Shown here one piece after another: positions 54,876 through 64,000 of a DNA stretch of 64,000 bases; position 1 is the first letter of the stretch; every line of letters starts with the position of its first letter. Position numbers and translations under genes: made by a program. This DNA is from Muribaculaceae bacterium (GTDB lineage Bacteria; Bacteroidota; Bacteroidia; Bacteroidales; Muribaculaceae), in NCBI GenBank assembly GCA_022508985.1, contig JAFLUA010000007.1, positions 1 to 64,000 on the forward strand. Direction: 5' to 3'. Below the pieces are notes generated by a model, which did no database searches, was not told the origin of the DNA, and saw only the letters and a program-made list of their open reading frames with translations.

Positions 54876-55725
54876 CGGCTATAAGGATTATTTGTTGCTC
54901 CCAATCGTAGGCGAGAGGGTCGATTGTAACAAGTCGAGACCCGATAGCATCGTTTATCGTTGTAGCCTGTCGTGTGTCATACTCTCGTTGCAAAAAGAAT
55001 ACTTTCACGCTATCAGCTTTGGCATGGTCTATCGCGTCTTTAACTTGTCGGGCCGACATTTCTTTGCTTTCCATACCCACGGCTATCTGGTGCAAACCGT
55101 AGTCTCGGGCAAAATAGCTTAGCGATGGATGCCATATCGCAAACGACAGTTTACGTTCCGATCTTAACTTGGCGCCTATATAGCTGTCGATAGAATCAAG
55201 GCGAGCGCAAAGTTGTGATAGACGCTTGCCGAAAGTGTCGGCTTGGTCGGGATAGACCTCAGAAAGCGCATCGGCCATGTTGGCAGCCATTTGCTTAGCT
55301 CCTGAAACCGATGTCCACATATGGGGGTCGGCTGCTTCGGAATGGTGTTCGTGCCCATGATGATGCCCGTGAGAATGGTTGTGGTGGCTATGTGAATGAG
55401 TGCCGTATAGTGGTTCTATACCTTGGGTAGTATTGACAAACAAACAGTCTTCCGATTTTTCTAATGCTGCCTCAAAGGGAAGGACTCCCGTCGCAAAAAA
55501 TATGCGGCATTGAGCAATCTGCCTACGCTGGTTTATCGTTGGCTCGAAAGTCTCAGGGTCGGCGCCGCGTTGCAACACCGTCTCGATTTTTACGCCGCTG
55601 TCGACAAGTTGCTCCAATATCCAGCGTTGAGGCTCGATGCTCACCATTAAACTCCCATCTTTATGCTCGTGTGATGAGCATGCGCACAGAAGAAATAAAG
55701 ACAAGATTGTTATATACTTATTCAT
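54856..55725 (-). CDS. znuA: Zinc-binding periplasmic lipoprotein ZnuA
   Basis: 289 residues, cluster A-I metal-binding protein. A lipobox LLCAC (Cys 14-16) is followed by MVSIEPQRWILEQL, a His-rich loop (about 108-130, HSHSHHNHSHGHHHG) and DPHMWTSVSG. The conserved His in IWHPSLSYFARDYGL is present. The His-rich loop is typical of zinc rather than manganese proteins. It overlaps the start of znuC and, by eight bases, the end of the upstream nfnB-like gene. Confidence 0.93.
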   Translation of the reverse strand: MNKYITILSLFLLCACSSHEHKDGSLMVSIEPQRWILEQLVDSGVKIETVLQRGADPETFEPTINQRRQIAQCRIFFATGVLPFEAALEKSEDCLFVNTTQGIEPLYGTHSHSHHNHSHGHHHGHEHHSEAADPHMWTSVSGAKQMAANMADALSEVYPDQADTFGKRLSQLCARLDSIDSYIGAKLRSERKLSFAIWHPSLSYFARDYGLHQIAVGMESKEMSARQVKDAIDHAKADSVKVFFLQREYDTRQATTINDAIGSRLVTIDPLAYDWEQQIILIADELSRP

Positions 55726-57184
55726 CGTTCAATAATAATTTTGCCATAGAAGCGGCTGCATGGCGGCCATCGCCCATAGCGAGTATAACGGTGGCTCCAC
55801 CGCGCACTATGTCGCCTCCTGCATAAATTGTAGCGATTGATGACTTGAGATTTTCATCAACGGTGATAGTGCCCCTATTGCTAACATCAAGTCCGGAAAT
55901 AGAGTTTGGTATCAAAGGATTTGGTGAAACTCCCACGCTTACTATTACTTGATCTACCTCAATCGTGTCGATCGCGCCGTCGATGGCAACGGGCGAGCGT
56001 CGTCCCGAGGCGTCGGGCTCGCCGAGCTCCATGCGTTGCACTTTCATAGCGCATACGCGGCCGCGTTCATCACCAAGATATTCTACCGGGTTGCAGAGCG
56101 TCAGGAACTCAACCCCTTCTTCTTTTGCGTGTTCTATCTCTTCGATTCGAGCCGGCATTTCGGCTTCGCTTCGACGATATATAATCATAGCCCTTTCGGC
56201 ACCCATGCGGCGTGCTGTGCGAACCGAATCCATTGCGGTATTTCCACCTCCGATTACAGCCACATTGCGGCCTTTCAAAACAGGCGTGTCGCAATCAGCG
56301 CGTCCGGCACCCATGAGATTGATGCGAGTGAGGTATTCGTTACTCGACATGACACCGGCCAAGTTTTCACCGGGTATATTCATAAAACGCGGCAAGCCGG
56401 CGCCGGAAGCTACAAACAAGCCTTTATAGCCTCTCTTCAATAAATCTTCGTATGAAAAAGTCTTGCCGATAACAATATTGGTGTAGAAATTCACGCCGAG
56501 TGCTTTTAGTGCGTCGAGCTCGGAATCAACAACTACATTTGGCAATCGGAATTCAGGTATGCCATATTTCAACACACCGCCAACTTCGTGCAATGCTTCA
56601 AAAACATCGACGTTAAAGCCTCGACGAGCCATCTCTCCGGCAAATGATAGCCCTGCCGGACCGGAGCCAACGACGGCTATTTTGATGCCGTTCGACTCCC
56701 GTTTTATGGTCGTTGGCAAGCCCTGTAGTTCTCGTTGTGTATCGGCGGCAAAACGCTCGAGATAACCGATAGCGACAGGCTCTTTTTTCATCTTGTTGTA
56801 GATGCAGCGACTCTCACATTGGCGCTCCTGCGGGCATACACGTCCACACACGGCAGGTAAAGCACTCGTCTGCTTAAGAATGTCGGCAGCTATCAACACT
56901 TTGCCTCGTTGAATATTTTTAATAAAATCGGGAATGGCAATATTTACCGGGCATCCCTCGATGCAAGTCGGAGTAGGGCAGTCAAGACAGCGTGTTGCTT
57001 CTCTTATGGCCTGACTTTCATCAAGGCCCTGATTAACCTCTTCATTGCACTTTATTCGATATTCAGGCGCCAGCTGCGGCATTTTTACGCGAGGTATTGC
57101 CACACGTTCTTTTGCTGTCATGGCATCGCGCAACTCTGCGCGCCAGGTAGCCTCGCGACCTTCATATATACTTTTCTCAGTCAT
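55718..57184 (-). CDS. NfnB/GltD-like NADPH-dependent flavoprotein with two iron-sulfur clusters
   Basis: 488 residues. The N-terminal iron-sulfur domain has CLDCPTPTCIEGCP and CGRVCPQERQCESRC; then FAD binding (VVGSGPAGLSFAGEMARRG) and NADPH binding (AVIGGGNTAMD). It is often labelled glutamate synthase small subunit, but no large subunit is here and the next gene is the partner of ferredoxin:NADP transhydrogenases (NfnA), so an NfnAB or sulfide-dehydrogenase-like role is more likely. It starts six bases after that gene. Confidence 0.9.
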   Translation of the reverse strand: MTEKSIYEGREATWRAELRDAMTAKERVAIPRVKMPQLAPEYRIKCNEEVNQGLDESQAIREATRCLDCPTPTCIEGCPVNIAIPDFIKNIQRGKVLIAADILKQTSALPAVCGRVCPQERQCESRCIYNKMKKEPVAIGYLERFAADTQRELQGLPTTIKRESNGIKIAVVGSGPAGLSFAGEMARRGFNVDVFEALHEVGGVLKYGIPEFRLPNVVVDSELDALKALGVNFYTNIVIGKTFSYEDLLKRGYKGLFVASGAGLPRFMNIPGENLAGVMSSNEYLTRINLMGAGRADCDTPVLKGRNVAVIGGGNTAMDSVRTARRMGAERAMIIYRRSEAEMPARIEEIEHAKEEGVEFLTLCNPVEYLGDERGRVCAMKVQRMELGEPDASGRRSPVAIDGAIDTIEVDQVIVSVGVSPNPLIPNSISGLDVSNRGTITVDENLKSSIATIYAGGDIVRGGATVILAMGDGRHAAASMAKLLLNDE

Positions 57185-57190
57185 AGCAAA

Positions 57191-57985
57191 TCAATTAACA
57201 GGGTCATAGGTTTTCATGCGCGACATCATCTCATCGAAGTCTACTTGATGCGCATCGAATTCCGGACCGTCGACACATACAAATTTCATTTTACCGCCAA
57301 CATTTACACGGCAAGCCCCACACATTCCCGTGCCATCAACCATTATAGTATTTAGCGAGCAAGTGGTGGGTATTTCGTATTTCTTAGTAAGCAAGGCGAC
57401 AAATTTCATCATCACGGCAGGTCCGATAGCAACAACTTCGGCTACTTGCTCACGATTTATTACTTCTTCGACACCGGCCGTAACAAGTCCCTTGCGCCCG
57501 GCAGTGCCATCGTCGGTCATTACGATAACATCATCGCTGTATTTTCTAACCTCCTCTTCGAGTATAATAAGGTCTTTATTGCGAGCCGCAAGAACACTCA
57601 CAACACGGTTGCCGGCCTCTTTGAAGGCTTTGATAATGGGTAGTAATGGTGCTACTCCTACACCTCCGCCGCAGCATAACACGGTGCCGTCGCGTTTGCC
57701 CACATTTGTAGCTTTGCCCAATGGCCCAACTAAATCGGTGAATGTGTCACCCACTTCGAGAGCACATATCTTGTTGGTAGAAATACCAACAGCCTGAACT
57801 ACAAGTGTTATCGTCCCCATTACTTCGTCTGCATCGGCGATAGTGAGCGGTATGCGTTCACCTCCGGCTCCACAACGTACAATAACGAAATGGCCCGGTT
57901 TGCGCGCACGGGCTACTTCGGGTGCTTCGACTACGAGGCGCACCACTTTTTCTGAGAAATATGATTTATCAACAATACGATTCAT
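57191..57985 (-). CDS. NfnA-like FAD/NAD-binding [2Fe-2S] protein
   Basis: 264 residues of the ferredoxin-NADP reductase fold, like dihydroorotate dehydrogenase electron-transfer subunits: RIPLTIAD (FAD), GGGVGVAPLLP (NAD) and a C-terminal cluster motif (CSLNTIMVDGTGMCGACRV, then CVDGPEFD). It is the small subunit for the NfnB-like gene. A TAATTTTG box lies at 58015-58022 on the - strand. Electron bifurcation between NADH, ferredoxin and NADPH is inferred from the family. Confidence 0.9.
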   Translation of the reverse strand: MNRIVDKSYFSEKVVRLVVEAPEVARARKPGHFVIVRCGAGGERIPLTIADADEVMGTITLVVQAVGISTNKICALEVGDTFTDLVGPLGKATNVGKRDGTVLCCGGGVGVAPLLPIIKAFKEAGNRVVSVLAARNKDLIILEEEVRKYSDDVIVMTDDGTAGRKGLVTAGVEEVINREQVAEVVAIGPAVMMKFVALLTKKYEIPTTCSLNTIMVDGTGMCGACRVNVGGKMKFVCVDGPEFDAHQVDFDEMMSRMKTYDPVN

Positions 57986-58093
57986 ATTGCTTTCTTATGC
58001 GTTATATTTTCCGGCAAAATTATAAAAAATAAATGAGAGTTTAATTATTATTCCGATTGTGATATTCCGTAGATTGTGTTATTCTTTTCTTCA

Positions 58094-58125
58094 TTTGTAT
58101 GTTTGGGCTAATTTTGCTAATTTTG
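58094..58125 (+). promoter_or_regulatory. Promoter of relA
   Basis: TTTG (58094-58097) and TAATTTTG (58118-58125), 20 bases apart. A second TAATTTTG at 58109-58116 overlaps it. The start codon is 38 bases on. Confidence 0.65.
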
Positions 58126-58162
58126 GGCATCGTTTCCAATTCTTTGAACACGCATAGTAAAA

Positions 58163-60385
58163 ATGAACGAAGTTTTTTTTGAAAAAGAAGAAATAAAAGA
58201 ATTGCGTTGCTTGCACCGAAAATTACTGGGGACCCTCGGTGACCAATTGCCGCGTGCAGATATTAGGGAGATAAAAAATGCCATAGCCGATGCTGCAACG
58301 GCCGGCGTGTTAGAGCGCGACCGTTTCGGCTTTAATCCTATCATCACTGCAATGTCGACGGCTTGTGCTTTGTGCGAAAGTGTCGATGCCGACAGGAATA
58401 TGGTTGTGGCTATTCTATTGTCGACAGTGAGCCGTGTAGGGCATATCGACAATAGTATAATTAAAGAGCGGTGGGGCGATGACGTGGCAAAACTTGTTGG
58501 CGGAATCGACAAGGTTATCTCACTTTACAAGCACAACGCATCGGTAGAGAGCGACAACTTCCGTAAGCTATTGCTAACGTTTGCCGAAGACATTCGCGTG
58601 ATAATCATAATGCTGGTGTCACGTCTGGCCTTGATGCGCGCCATCAATCATCACCCGTCGGAAAAACTCGTGCGTGAAGCCGCATACGAAGTTAATTATC
58701 TGTATGCTCCCTTGGCGCACCGCCTGGGCTTATATGCAATCAAAAGCGAGCTCGAAGATATGTCGCTCAAATACAGCAATCGTGAAATGTATTCTCGTAT
58801 TGCTCGAGAGCTGAATGAAACAAAGGCTAAACGCGACAGATATATCGATGATTTTATAGCGCCGATAAAAGCCCGCCTTGAGGCTGAAGGTCTTAAATTT
58901 GATATTAAAGGCCGTACTAAATCGATATATTCCATTTGGAATAAAATGAAAAAGCAACACAACACCGTAGAAGATATTTACGATTTGTTTGCTATACGCA
59001 TTGTTATCGATTGCCCTATTGAGCGCGAAAAACCCGAGTGTTGGCTCGCTTACTCTATAGTCACCGATATGTACAGGCCCAATCCGGGGCGCCTTAAAGA
59101 TTGGCTTAGCATACCTAAAAGTAATGGATACGAGAGTTTGCACATAACTGTATATGGACCCGAAGAACGTTGGGTTGAAGTGCAGATTCGAACACGACGC
59201 ATGGATGCCATTGCCGAGAAAGGCCTTGCCGCACATTGGAAGTATAAGGGTATTAAAAGCGAAAATAGTCTTGATGCTTGGATGTCGAATGTCCGAGATA
59301 TCCTTGAAGCTGCACATACGGGCCCTATGGAGCTGATGCGCAATTTCAAAATGGACGTTTATGCCCAAGAAGTTTTTGTGTTCACGCCTAAGGGCGATTT
59401 ATATAAATTGCCTATTGGTGCCACTTTGCTCGATTTTGCTTTCAATATTCACACAAAAATTGGCACCCAGTGTGTTGGAGGCAGAGTTAACGGCCGTAAT
59501 CGCAAGCTAAATTACCGACTCGTTAGTGGCGACACGGTTGAAATATTGACTTCTCCGCAGCAAGAACCCAGTCGCGATTGGTTGTCGATAGTAGTCACTT
59601 CGAAAGCAAAAAACAAAATACGAGCAGTCCTCAAAGAAAACGAGAATCGTTCGGCCGATTTGGGTAAGGAGTTGTTGCAACGTCGATTCAAAAATCGCAA
59701 AATTGAATTTGATGAGGCTACGATTTCCAAAACGGTGACACGTATGGGATACAAAAACACCATCGACTTTTTTAGTGCTCTCGGAAGTGGTGAAATTGAA
59801 GTTAATGCCGTTGTCGATGCTTATCTTGAATGTATAGCCCGACAAATAAAAGCGGAAGTCGGTTCAGAACGTGTGTCGGCCGCCGAATATATGATGATGC
59901 AAAGCGAGGAAGAAGCGGCTGTTGATGCCGGCTCGTCAGATATTGTCGTTATTGGAGATAATATCAAGGGCATTAATTATCGACTCGCGCGTTGCTGCAA
60001 TCCTATTTATGGCGACGATGTTTTTGGCTTTATATCCTCGGAAGGCGTTATAAAAATTCACCGTAGCGATTGCCCTAACGCTGCGCACATACGCTCTAAA
60101 TATGCTTACCGGCTCATTCGCACACGCTGGAGTGGCAAAGCAGGCGCTGAGTTCGCTGCCACGTTACGTGTCGTTGGAAAAGATGATATCGGCATTGTTA
60201 CAAACATTACCTCTATAATAAATAAAGAAAAATCCGTAACTTTGCGAAGTATATCGATTGATTCTAACGATGGTCTCTTTCATGGCACCCTTGTTGTCGG
60301 TATTTCCGATACGATTGCCTTAAATCAGCTTATAAAAAAAATATCTACAGTAAAAGGTGTAAAAAATGTTCAACGCAATAAATAA
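58163..60385 (+). CDS. relA: (p)ppGpp synthetase, RelA-like with degenerate hydrolase domain
   Basis: 740 residues of the long RelA/SpoT family. The synthetase domain (about 210-360) is intact (GRTKSIYSIWNKMKKQ, AIRIVIDC, SNGYESLHITV, VEVQIRT, GLAAHWKYK), followed by TGS (about 395-460) and a C-terminal ACT domain (from about 665). The N-terminal HD hydrolase lacks its metal motifs: where ALLHDxxED is expected it reads AILLSTVSR (83-91) and HP is replaced by NP (58-59). So it should make (p)ppGpp but not degrade it. Confidence 0.92.
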   Translation: MNEVFFEKEEIKELRCLHRKLLGTLGDQLPRADIREIKNAIADAATAGVLERDRFGFNPIITAMSTACALCESVDADRNMVVAILLSTVSRVGHIDNSIIKERWGDDVAKLVGGIDKVISLYKHNASVESDNFRKLLLTFAEDIRVIIIMLVSRLALMRAINHHPSEKLVREAAYEVNYLYAPLAHRLGLYAIKSELEDMSLKYSNREMYSRIARELNETKAKRDRYIDDFIAPIKARLEAEGLKFDIKGRTKSIYSIWNKMKKQHNTVEDIYDLFAIRIVIDCPIEREKPECWLAYSIVTDMYRPNPGRLKDWLSIPKSNGYESLHITVYGPEERWVEVQIRTRRMDAIAEKGLAAHWKYKGIKSENSLDAWMSNVRDILEAAHTGPMELMRNFKMDVYAQEVFVFTPKGDLYKLPIGATLLDFAFNIHTKIGTQCVGGRVNGRNRKLNYRLVSGDTVEILTSPQQEPSRDWLSIVVTSKAKNKIRAVLKENENRSADLGKELLQRRFKNRKIEFDEATISKTVTRMGYKNTIDFFSALGSGEIEVNAVVDAYLECIARQIKAEVGSERVSAAEYMMMQSEEEAAVDAGSSDIVVIGDNIKGINYRLARCCNPIYGDDVFGFISSEGVIKIHRSDCPNAAHIRSKYAYRLIRTRWSGKAGAEFAATLRVVGKDDIGIVTNITSIINKEKSVTLRSISIDSNDGLFHGTLVVGISDTIALNQLIKKISTVKGVKNVQRNK

Positions 60386-61199
60386 AATCATCTTCGCGGC
60401 AATGGTGCTGTCGCTTCCGCTGTTGTCGTGTTCCGATAAGAATCGTAGCGATGCAAGCGCCCTGTTTGCTGAAAGTGAAGCGGCAATAAGTTCTGCTAAT
60501 TATAGCGGAGCCTTAGTTTTGCTCGACACCCTCAACAGTCGCTATCCCGATCAGGTGGATATACGTCGTGATGCCCTTCGCCTTAGGGCGTTGGCCATGC
60601 AAGGCCTTGCAACCGATAGCATCGCTATTGGCAGTGAAGCTCTTGCCGTAGCTACTCTTCGTGTTGAAGAGTTGAGGCCTAAATTCCGCCATGTCGATAG
60701 CTCGGTGGGCCTGGAAGGTTATTTTATACCCGATGGCGCTCCCGAAAAAGTTATGACCACAACAGGAATACAAGCTCGTGTCTCGGACAAGGGATTTTTC
60801 TATATCGTTGCAAATTTGCAGGGGAAATCTATCGGCTTGAACTCTTTAGAGTTTGTCGATGAGACAGAGTCGGTATCTACTTCAACCATCAGTGAGGCTC
60901 GTATTGTGAAAGTTGAAGGCTCGGAGTCGGTAAGCTTTAACCCCGAAGACCTCGAGGGCGTAGGTGCCTGGCTGTCAAATCATAGCACAGCAAATAAAAT
61001 AGTGATGCACGGCTCAAAGGGCTCTGTGAATGTGAAATTAGATGATAAATTGAGAACTCAGCTTGTAGCCTGCCATGAATTTAGCGAAGCACTACAGGCT
61101 CAGCGCCTAGCATCGATAAAACGCGAAAAATACGAACGTATGCTCGCAACTGCTCGCGACCAATTGGCTAATTTGCCGCAACCCGATCAATCGAAATGA
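60366..61199 (+). CDS. Lipoprotein with coiled-coil features, function unknown
   Basis: 277 residues. The start MFNAINKIIFAAMVLSLPLLSCSDKN gives a lipobox LLSC (Cys 22). A TPR-like helical part (30-100), a beta region (about 120-215) and a C-terminal coiled coil (LRTQLVACHEFSEALQAQ to the end) follow. It overlaps the relA stop by 20 bases and the next gene by four. A co-transcribed lipoprotein between a stringent-response gene and dTDP-sugar genes is odd; I do not recognise it. Confidence 0.75.
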   Translation: MFNAINKIIFAAMVLSLPLLSCSDKNRSDASALFAESEAAISSANYSGALVLLDTLNSRYPDQVDIRRDALRLRALAMQGLATDSIAIGSEALAVATLRVEELRPKFRHVDSSVGLEGYFIPDGAPEKVMTTTGIQARVSDKGFFYIVANLQGKSIGLNSLEFVDETESVSTSTISEARIVKVEGSESVSFNPEDLEGVGAWLSNHSTANKIVMHGSKGSVNVKLDDKLRTQLVACHEFSEALQAQRLASIKREKYERMLATARDQLANLPQPDQSK

Positions 61200-62350
61200 C
61201 AAACAATACTTTTCTTGTCACCGGTGGTGCCGGCTTTATTGGCACTAACTTCGTTAAGTTTCTTCTTAATGAAGATGCCGAGGCTAAGGTTATTGTTCTC
61301 GACGCTCTTACATATTGCGGTAATATAAAATCTCTTTCAGCCGAGATTGAATCTCATAAAATAGAGTTTGTTAAGGGTGATATTATCGACAGGCAGCTCG
61401 TCGCTACATTATTGGAGCGGTATACGCCTGCTTACATCGTTAATTTTGCGGCCGAAACTCATGTCGACCGCAGTCTCGACGATTCTCGCCCCTTTGTGCG
61501 AACTAACGTTGAGGGCACCCTAAATCTACTCGATTGCGCTACTGCCCAGCGAAGAGCGCAACTTGAAAACGGAAAGGAATCAACACTACGTAAATTTGTG
61601 CAAATAAGCACGGACGAAGTATATGGGCAGCTCGAAATTGATTGCCCCGAAGGTGCTCCTTTGTCGGCCGATACGTTATCGAAATTGTGCCGTGAGGATG
61701 CCGGTGTTACCTATGGCTCGTCTGCATTTACTGAAACGATGCCATTGTGTGCATCTTCTCCTTATTCCGCTTCTAAAGCATCGGCCGATTTACTGGCACT
61801 CGCTTATTGCCGCTCTTTCGGTTTGCCTGTCGCTATTACCCGTTGTAGTAACAATTACGGGCCGTATCAATATCCCGAAAAACTTATTCCGCTGATGATT
61901 AACAACATCCTCTTGCGTAAGCCTCTGCCGGTATATGGGCGCGGTCTAAATGTACGTGATTGGATATACGCCGAAGATCATGCACGCGGAGTATATGCGG
62001 TGGCTACCGCCGGGCGCGTAGGGCAAGTGTATAATCTTGGTGGTTATAGCGAGCGCCGTAATATAGATGTTGTTAAAAAACTAATCAACATTGTGGCCTC
62101 ACAGGTTGATGATAATGCCGGAATAGATGAATCGCTCATATCTTATGTTGGCGATCGCCCAGGACATGATATGCGATATGCTATTGATGCGTCAAAAGCT
62201 ATCGACGAACTCGGTTGGCGGCCGCTTACAAGTTTTGACGACGGCCTTAAGGCTACTGTCGCATGGTATCTTGCCAATCGCCAATGGCTCAACGACATTG
62301 TGAGTGGTGATTATCTGTCTTATTACGATAAAATGTATTCAAATCGCTGA
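61196..62350 (+). CDS. rfbB: dTDP-glucose 4,6-dehydratase RfbB
   Basis: 384 residues, short-chain dehydrogenase fold with NAD-binding [33 protein letters not shown] (YxxxK) and NNYGPYQ. It makes dTDP-4-keto-6-deoxyglucose. It is a little longer than E. coli RfbB because of a loop near 120-170. Start overlaps the lipoprotein stop by four bases. Confidence 0.95.
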   Translation: MTNNTFLVTGGAGFIGTNFVKFLLNEDAEAKVIVLDALTYCGNIKSLSAEIESHKIEFVKGDIIDRQLVATLLERYTPAYIVNFAAETHVDRSLDDSRPFVRTNVEGTLNLLDCATAQRRAQLENGKESTLRKFVQISTDEVYGQLEIDCPEGAPLSADTLSKLCREDAGVTYGSSAFTETMPLCASSPYSASKASADLLALAYCRSFGLPVAITRCSNNYGPYQYPEKLIPLMINNILLRKPLPVYGRGLNVRDWIYAEDHARGVYAVATAGRVGQVYNLGGYSERRNIDVVKKLINIVASQVDDNAGIDESLISYVGDRPGHDMRYAIDASKAIDELGWRPLTSFDDGLKATVAWYLANRQWLNDIVSGDYLSYYDKMYSNR

Positions 62351-62352
62351 AT

Positions 62353-63234
62353 ATGAAAGGTATAGTACTTGCCGGGGGGTCAGGATCGCGACTTTATCCC
62401 ATCACAAAAGCAATTTCTAAACAATTGGTGCCTGTCTATGACAAGCCGATGATATACTATCCGATATCGGTGCTGATGTTGGCGGGTATTCGCGATATTT
62501 TAATTATCTCGACGCCTGCCGATTTGCCTCATTTCCGTACTCTTTTTGGCGACGGCAACGATATCGGTTTAAGAATTGAATATGCCGAGCAAGCGAGACC
62601 GGAGGGGCTTGCTCAGGCACTTACAATAGGCCGTGACTTTATTGGCGATGATGCTGTGTGTCTCGTCCTTGGTGATAATATATTTTATGGTCAAGGATTT
62701 ACAGAGATGCTGCTGAAAGCGCGTCGAGATGCCAATTGCGGTGTGGCCACCATATTCGGCTATCCGGTAGATAACCCGTCGCGATATGGGGTTGTGCGAG
62801 TCGATAATGAAGGCAAGGCTCTGAGCATTGTCGAAAAGCCGGCTAACCCTCAAAGTAATCTCGCTGTTGTCGGTCTGTATTTTTATCCCTCCGGTGTATC
62901 AGAAATCGCAGAGGCGGTAAAGCCTTCGGCGCGTGGTGAGTTAGAAATTACTTCGGTAAATGAAGCATATCTAAACGCCGGGAACCTCGCTGTGCAGTGT
63001 TTTGGCCGTGGCTTTGCATGGCTCGATACTGGTACTATCGATTCGCTGATGGAAGCATCGGCTTATATCGAAGCTATTCAGAAGAGGCAAGGCCTACTTG
63101 TGGCATCGCTCGAAGAAATAGCTTACCGCAGAGGATTTATCGATGCTAATCGCCTTAGTGAATTGGCTGAACCCCTCTTAACAACACACTATGGCCAATA
63201 TTTGAAGAAACTTGCTAATGGAGAAATTCACTGA
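62353..63234 (+). CDS. rfbA: Glucose-1-phosphate thymidylyltransferase RfbA
   Basis: 293 residues. [36 protein letters not shown] and VEKPANPQS are all family motifs. It makes dTDP-glucose, the substrate of the upstream RfbB. It lies two bases after rfbB. Confidence 0.97.
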   Translation: MKGIVLAGGSGSRLYPITKAISKQLVPVYDKPMIYYPISVLMLAGIRDILIISTPADLPHFRTLFGDGNDIGLRIEYAEQARPEGLAQALTIGRDFIGDDAVCLVLGDNIFYGQGFTEMLLKARRDANCGVATIFGYPVDNPSRYGVVRVDNEGKALSIVEKPANPQSNLAVVGLYFYPSGVSEIAEAVKPSARGELEITSVNEAYLNAGNLAVQCFGRGFAWLDTGTIDSLMEASAYIEAIQKRQGLLVASLEEIAYRRGFIDANRLSELAEPLLTTHYGQYLKKLANGEIH

Positions 63235-63634
63235 ACCTTGCATTATTGACCTTCCGCGTATTTATGACCCTCGCGGAAATTTGTCATTCTTACAAAACGG
63301 CGACTATTTTTTACCGTTTAAGATAGAGCGCGTTTATTGGATTTACGATGTACCTGCAGGTGCCGAGAGGGGTAGCCACTGTCACCTCAAAAGCCAAGGA
63401 CTGCTGGTGGCTGTTTCGGGAAGTTTCAATGTTAGCTTATTTGATGGTAAAAAAACTTTGACCTTTACTCTAAATCGCCCGTACCAAGGCCTGTATATTC
63501 CACCCGGTTATTGGCGAACGATTGATAATTTTTCAACAGGTTCTGTTTGCATGGCTTTAGCCTCAACTCTTTATTCTGAGGACGATTACGTGCGCGATTT
63601 TGACGAATTTGTAAAAATGGTTGCTGATAAATGA
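63218..63634 (+). CDS. fdtA: dTDP-hexose 3,4-ketoisomerase, FdtA/WxcM-like cupin
   Basis: 138 residues, one cupin: [45 protein letters not shown] and [14 protein letters not shown]. It converts dTDP-4-keto-6-deoxyglucose to the 3-keto isomer, the branch step to Fuc3N or Qui3N sugars. A TTG at 63212 is an alternative start; the ATG at 63218 (MEKFTEP) is preferred. FdtA and QdtA cannot be told apart from sequence alone by eye. Confidence 0.88.
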   Translation: MEKFTEPCIIDLPRIYDPRGNLSFLQNGDYFLPFKIERVYWIYDVPAGAERGSHCHLKSQGLLVAVSGSFNVSLFDGKKTLTFTLNRPYQGLYIPPGYWRTIDNFSTGSVCMALASTLYSEDDYVRDFDEFVKMVADK

Positions 63635-64000
63635 CCGAGCTGAAGTATCCTTTTCTTGATTTGGGCATTGTTAATAGCCGGTATGCTGCCGACTTGAAGA
63701 AAGCAGCATCGCGCGTTATTGATTCAGGTCGATATATAGGTGGCTGCGAAAACGATATCTTTGAAAAAGAACTGGCCGAGCTTGTCGGTGTTGACTATGC
63801 TGTCGGAGTTAGTAATGGTCTCGATGCCCTAAGACTTATTTTCAGAGCCTATATAGAACTCGGACAACTAAAACCCGGCGATGAAGTCATTGTGCCGGCA
63901 AATACATATATCGCATCTGTTCTCGCTATCACCGATAATGGTTTAGAGCCGGTATTCGTAGAGCCTGATAGTAAAACATACAATATCGATATTTCATTGC
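63631..64000 (+). CDS. fdtB: DegT/DnrJ-family sugar aminotransferase, FdtB-like (3' cut by window)
   Basis: The first 123 residues of a PLP enzyme: [42 protein letters not shown] and EVIVPANTYIAS. It overlaps fdtA by four bases. Following rfbB-rfbA-fdtA it should add the 3-amino group to give dTDP-Fuc3N or dTDP-Qui3N. The lysine that binds PLP lies beyond the window. Confidence 0.88.
   Translation, partial: MTELKYPFLDLGIVNSRYAADLKKAASRVIDSGRYIGGCENDIFEKELAELVGVDYAVGVSNGLDALRLIFRAYIELGQLKPGDEVIVPANTYIASVLAITDNGLEPVFVEPDSKTYNIDISL

Noticed and set aside
55949..56443. Long + strand frames at 55949-56443
   Set aside because: They are antisense to the NfnB-like gene and show no domain.

Overview
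The window is a chromosomal segment of a Bacteroidota bacterium of order Bacteroidales. The family is probably Muribaculaceae, but that is inference. The evidence is promoters of the Bacteroidetes type (TTG/TTTG about 19-20 bases upstream of TAnnTTTG), little sign of Shine-Dalgarno sites, and typical gene pairs and families: TonB-dependent receptor with a periplasmic HMA protein, DUF3127, DUF4296, long NusB, eukaryote-like IleS, archaeal-type ProS and a cysteine-free L31. The window opens inside a 23S rRNA gene and ends inside a sugar aminotransferase gene.

Layout. 1-1340: end of an rRNA operon (23S, 5S, terminator). 1400-11240: housekeeping genes on the + strand (iron alcohol dehydrogenase, sppA, lpxK, purine nucleoside phosphorylase, thiL, an enlarged nusB, yajC, YbbR-like, coaE), with tRNA-Glu on the - strand. 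11250-13480: an Ala/Lys-rich helical protein, then an ECF sigma factor/anti-sigma-like/secreted protein unit, all on the - strand. 13600-16835: a CHASE2-like membrane sensor overlapping a caspase-family protein. 17037: tRNA-Ser.

17212-26620 is the accessory part of the window. It holds an internally deleted IS1182-like element, then a visibly AT-richer three-gene - strand operon: a secreted/anchored von Willebrand A protein, a tubulin/FtsZ-superfamily GTPase-like protein, and a large two-pass membrane protein with an intact papain-like catalytic triad. The operon is preceded by a strongly structured RNA candidate with its own promoter, and 18-base direct copies of an IS-end sequence flank the module. 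FtsZ-like/vWA gene pairs have been proposed as membrane-remodelling systems; the papain-like third member and the RNA make this version the best candidate for an undescribed system.

26680-32940 (- strand): rpsP, ileS, a TraR/DksA-like protein, lspA, a DUF4296 lipoprotein and a small conserved protein. 33150-38810 (+ strand): a DUF3127 protein with an SSB-like tail, proS, umuDC, and two HU-domain proteins, the second with a membrane span and a LysM-like tail. 38810-39290 holds a promoter and terminator that bracket a possible small RNA. 39290-52712 (- strand): an HMA protein and TonB receptor, a large Big2-repeat surface protein, an acetyltransferase, tRNA-Ser, a CPBP protease, trmN6, a CapA-like protein, folD, ffh, panD and panC. 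52983-53990 (+ strand): two identical tRNA-Val genes, a 57-residue zinc-ribbon protein and rpmE2. 54129-57985 (- strand): zinc uptake genes znuC and znuA with no permease beside them, and an NfnB/NfnA-like flavoprotein pair. 58163-64000 (+ strand): a (p)ppGpp synthetase with a degenerate hydrolase domain, a lipoprotein, and the start of a dTDP-sugar (probably Fuc3N-type) pathway for surface polysaccharide.
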